40,916 bases of DNA, from the NCBI GenBank assembly GCA_946409645.1, contig CAMJXE010000018.1, positions 1-40,916 on the forward strand, written 5' to 3'. Below, one piece after another: positions 39,411 through 40,916 of this stretch; positions within the stretch are counted from its first letter, which is position 1; every line of letters starts with the position of its first letter. The translations under genes were made by a program, and so were the position numbers. This DNA comes from an uncultured Bacteroidales bacterium. Lineage in GTDB: Bacteria > Bacteroidota > Bacteroidia > Bacteroidales > WCHB1-69. The notes under the pieces are model-generated. The model searched no databases and had not been told where the DNA came from. It saw nothing but the letters and a program-made list of their open reading frames with translations.

Positions 39411-40817
39411 CTAATCGCGGAGACAACGGACGGCGAGACCGCGATCCTTACCTGGATCACCCATTCCTAAGAAAGAATCTTCCCAAGTCATAATAATGTT
39501 TCCCGCTAACACATTGCTTCGGCTTGTAGATGCCCAAAAATAGGCGCCTTTGCTACAGTAATTATACGTCGTAAACCAAAAATAGCTGCCTGTCGGAACA
39601 GCAGTAAAACCCGTGGCATTATTCGCTGTCTGGTCATTTCCCGGTCCACAATAGCACAAGGAACTAGCCCAGAAATTTTGCGAAGCCAAAGATTTGGAAA
39701 TATGGTTGTAACTAAGGGTGCCACACTGGTATTCATTATTGGAGGCCAAATAAATCGACAACGTATCCCATTCAGCCTGGCTCGGCACGTGCCAACCAGC
39801 CGGACAAATGCCGCGACGACCTGTAAACGATTCTGTAATATAATCCGTCGATATGGTATCCATCGCTCCTGCCCAATTATACAGAAGTCCTCTATCCTCA
39901 AAGGGTATGCCAGATTGCGTGTAGTCGTAGTAATATGGCACATAATTGCTGGAATTATAGCTATCAGATGTATCAGCACAACCAAAAGACAAATAGCCAT
40001 TCGGAGATGTAGTGCATCTCATGTTCTCCCGTGTCCAGCATTGCGCGCCGATACGCACCGTATTATATACATTGCCCTCATGATCTGTCACCGTGGCCGC
40101 ACCCAGACAAGGAAGACTGTCGCTGGCGACGGCACCTGCAAACGACAGCACAATGTTTTGCGGTTCAAGTTGCACTTGCGTGAGAGGCAGGCTTGCCACT
40201 TCTGTGTTTCCCGCATGTGCATAAGCCACATACTGCATTTCATCGCCGTATTCAAATGGGTTAGCGGTGCCGGCTTTCAGGACGATGGAGTTAACCGGAA
40301 CATCTCCAAAATAATCAATGGTGTTAGAAGCGCCACCTTCCTTGCAAACCATCTTGATAGCAGAGGTTTTCGTATTTTGACGGGCGGTCAACACATACAA
40401 GCCTCCATTAGCCATACTCACACGAAAACGATGGATGCCAGGTTGCATGGACGAATACTGATTTGCGCCTACGAGTCGGCCGTTAATATCGGAAATTTCT
40501 ATAGACACGTTTCCCTCATCGACTACTTCCAACTCCACATCAGTGGTGCTGACAAACGGATTGGGATTGTTCTGCGAAAGGGCAAACTCGCGTTTTCCCA
40601 AATAATCATCCACCCCCAACGAGTTCTGCATGAGGAAAGTAGTGTCGGGCCACTGGATGATTTCCTCCCATCCTTTTGTCTGGTTGGTAACCACCACTCT
40701 ATCAATCTGAACATATTGTCCAAAAGCATCCTGAGCGGTGAAGGTAAGCGTGACAGTTTGTGCAGACAACGTCGCAAACAGGATCATTATCATCAAAAAT
40801 GTGACTAACTTTTTCAT
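39411..40817 (-). CDS. Secreted FISUMP-domain protein
   Basis: A 468-residue exported protein. The start at 40817 gives a signal peptide MKKLVTFLMIMILFATLSAQ. Residues about 65-160 resemble the C-terminal Type-A secretion/sorting-like beta domain (NISDINGRLVGA, PGIHRFRVSMANGGLYVLTARQN), here placed internally. Residues about 230-468 are a FISUMP (Fibrobacter succinogenes major paralogous) domain, with DHEGNVYNTVRIGAQCWTREN, LYNWAGAMDT, CPAGWHVPSQAEWDTL and GLAVRCLRD. It is probably a cell-surface or outer-membrane protein of unknown role. Confidence 0.88.
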   Translation of the reverse strand: MKKLVTFLMIMILFATLSAQTVTLTFTAQDAFGQYVQIDRVVVTNQTKGWEEIIQWPDTTFLMQNSLGVDDYLGKREFALSQNNPNPFVSTTDVELEVVDEGNVSIEISDINGRLVGANQYSSMQPGIHRFRVSMANGGLYVLTARQNTKTSAIKMVCKEGGASNTIDYFGDVPVNSIVLKAGTANPFEYGDEMQYVAYAHAGNTEVASLPLTQVQLEPQNIVLSFAGAVASDSLPCLGAATVTDHEGNVYNTVRIGAQCWTRENMRCTTSPNGYLSFGCADTSDSYNSSNYVPYYYDYTQSGIPFEDRGLLYNWAGAMDTISTDYITESFTGRRGICPAGWHVPSQAEWDTLSIYLASNNEYQCGTLSYNHISKSLASQNFWASSLCYCGPGNDQTANNATGFTAVPTGSYFWFTTYNYCSKGAYFWASTSRSNVLAGNIIMTWEDSFLGMGDPGKDRGLAVRCLRD

Positions 40818-40916
40818 AATGTTATTTTTTTTAACTAGACCTCTTGATTTCTCTTTTTGAAGCATATATAAAATAATATGTTCTATAGGATTTAAATCAT
40901 AATTAAAAACACAAAT
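40818..40916. other. AT-rich upstream region of the FISUMP gene
   Basis: No gene is seen. No TAnnTTTG match reading towards 40817 was found in the 99 bases available, so the promoter may be degenerate or beyond the window. Confidence 0.4.

Overview
The window looks like chromosomal DNA from a member of the order Bacteroidales (Bacteroidota). Most recognisable promoters carry the phylum's TAnnTTTG -7 box (for example at 2193, 13913, 23524, 32536, 36463, and on the minus strand at 7686, 30867 and 39223). Several families found here, including the FISUMP domain, DUF5618 and DUF6088, are typical of this phylum. No rRNA, tRNA, CRISPR array or complete insertion sequence was seen.

Layout. (1) 1-1970 is a GC-rich mobile-element-like segment on the plus strand: a gene tail, a Pro/Ala/Glu-rich coiled-coil protein, a protein with an ArdC-like N-terminal domain, and a small ORF, with hairpins and a shared leader. 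(2) 2221-3500 is a translationally coupled methyltransferase and alpha/beta hydrolase. (3) 3526-24060 reads as a defence island. It holds a TOTE-type primase-helicase with an AAA/DUF4143 ATPase; a fragment of an AlbA/RecG-like regulator; a complete QatABCD operon; an OLD/ABC-type ATPase coupled to a small PD-(D/E)XK-like nuclease; a two-gene restriction-like operon (PLD-SNF2 helicase plus Eco57I/PglX-like methylase) behind a long hairpin-rich leader; and an apparently orphan DUF6088 (AbiEi-like) antitoxin under a perfect 17-bp inverted-repeat operator. (4) 24191-30816 is a minus-strand operon resembling the aryl polyene/flexirubin lipid-pigment type: two acyl carrier proteins, ketosynthases with a chain-length factor, a dehydratase, an LpxL-like acyltransferase and a small transporter. 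It is interrupted by an AT-rich lipoprotein gene and by a 46-copy heptanucleotide array. No ketoreductase, ammonia-lyase, aryl ligase or RND exporter was found, so the pathway must be completed elsewhere. (5) 30988-40817 is housekeeping and surface genes: an InlB-like/beta-helix lipoprotein, a PHP-DRTGG-HATPase operon, a long-chain acyl-CoA ligase, a membrane LytTR regulator followed by nth and tadA, a DUF5618 protein and a secreted FISUMP protein.

The most unusual signals lie outside the genes. A dispersed hairpin element beginning with (T)CCTTGAGCAG occurs four times, always 3' of a coding sequence and in the sense orientation, with compensatory stem changes. Short tandem repeats with 7- or 8-base units sit at the 3' ends of five genes and contain the stop codons of four of them; a unit length not divisible by three spreads stops over all frames. 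One such array is expanded to 46 copies inside the pigment-type operon and supplies both the stop of one gene and the start of the next. These findings rest on reading the sequence. Family names rest on recognised motifs, since no searches were run.
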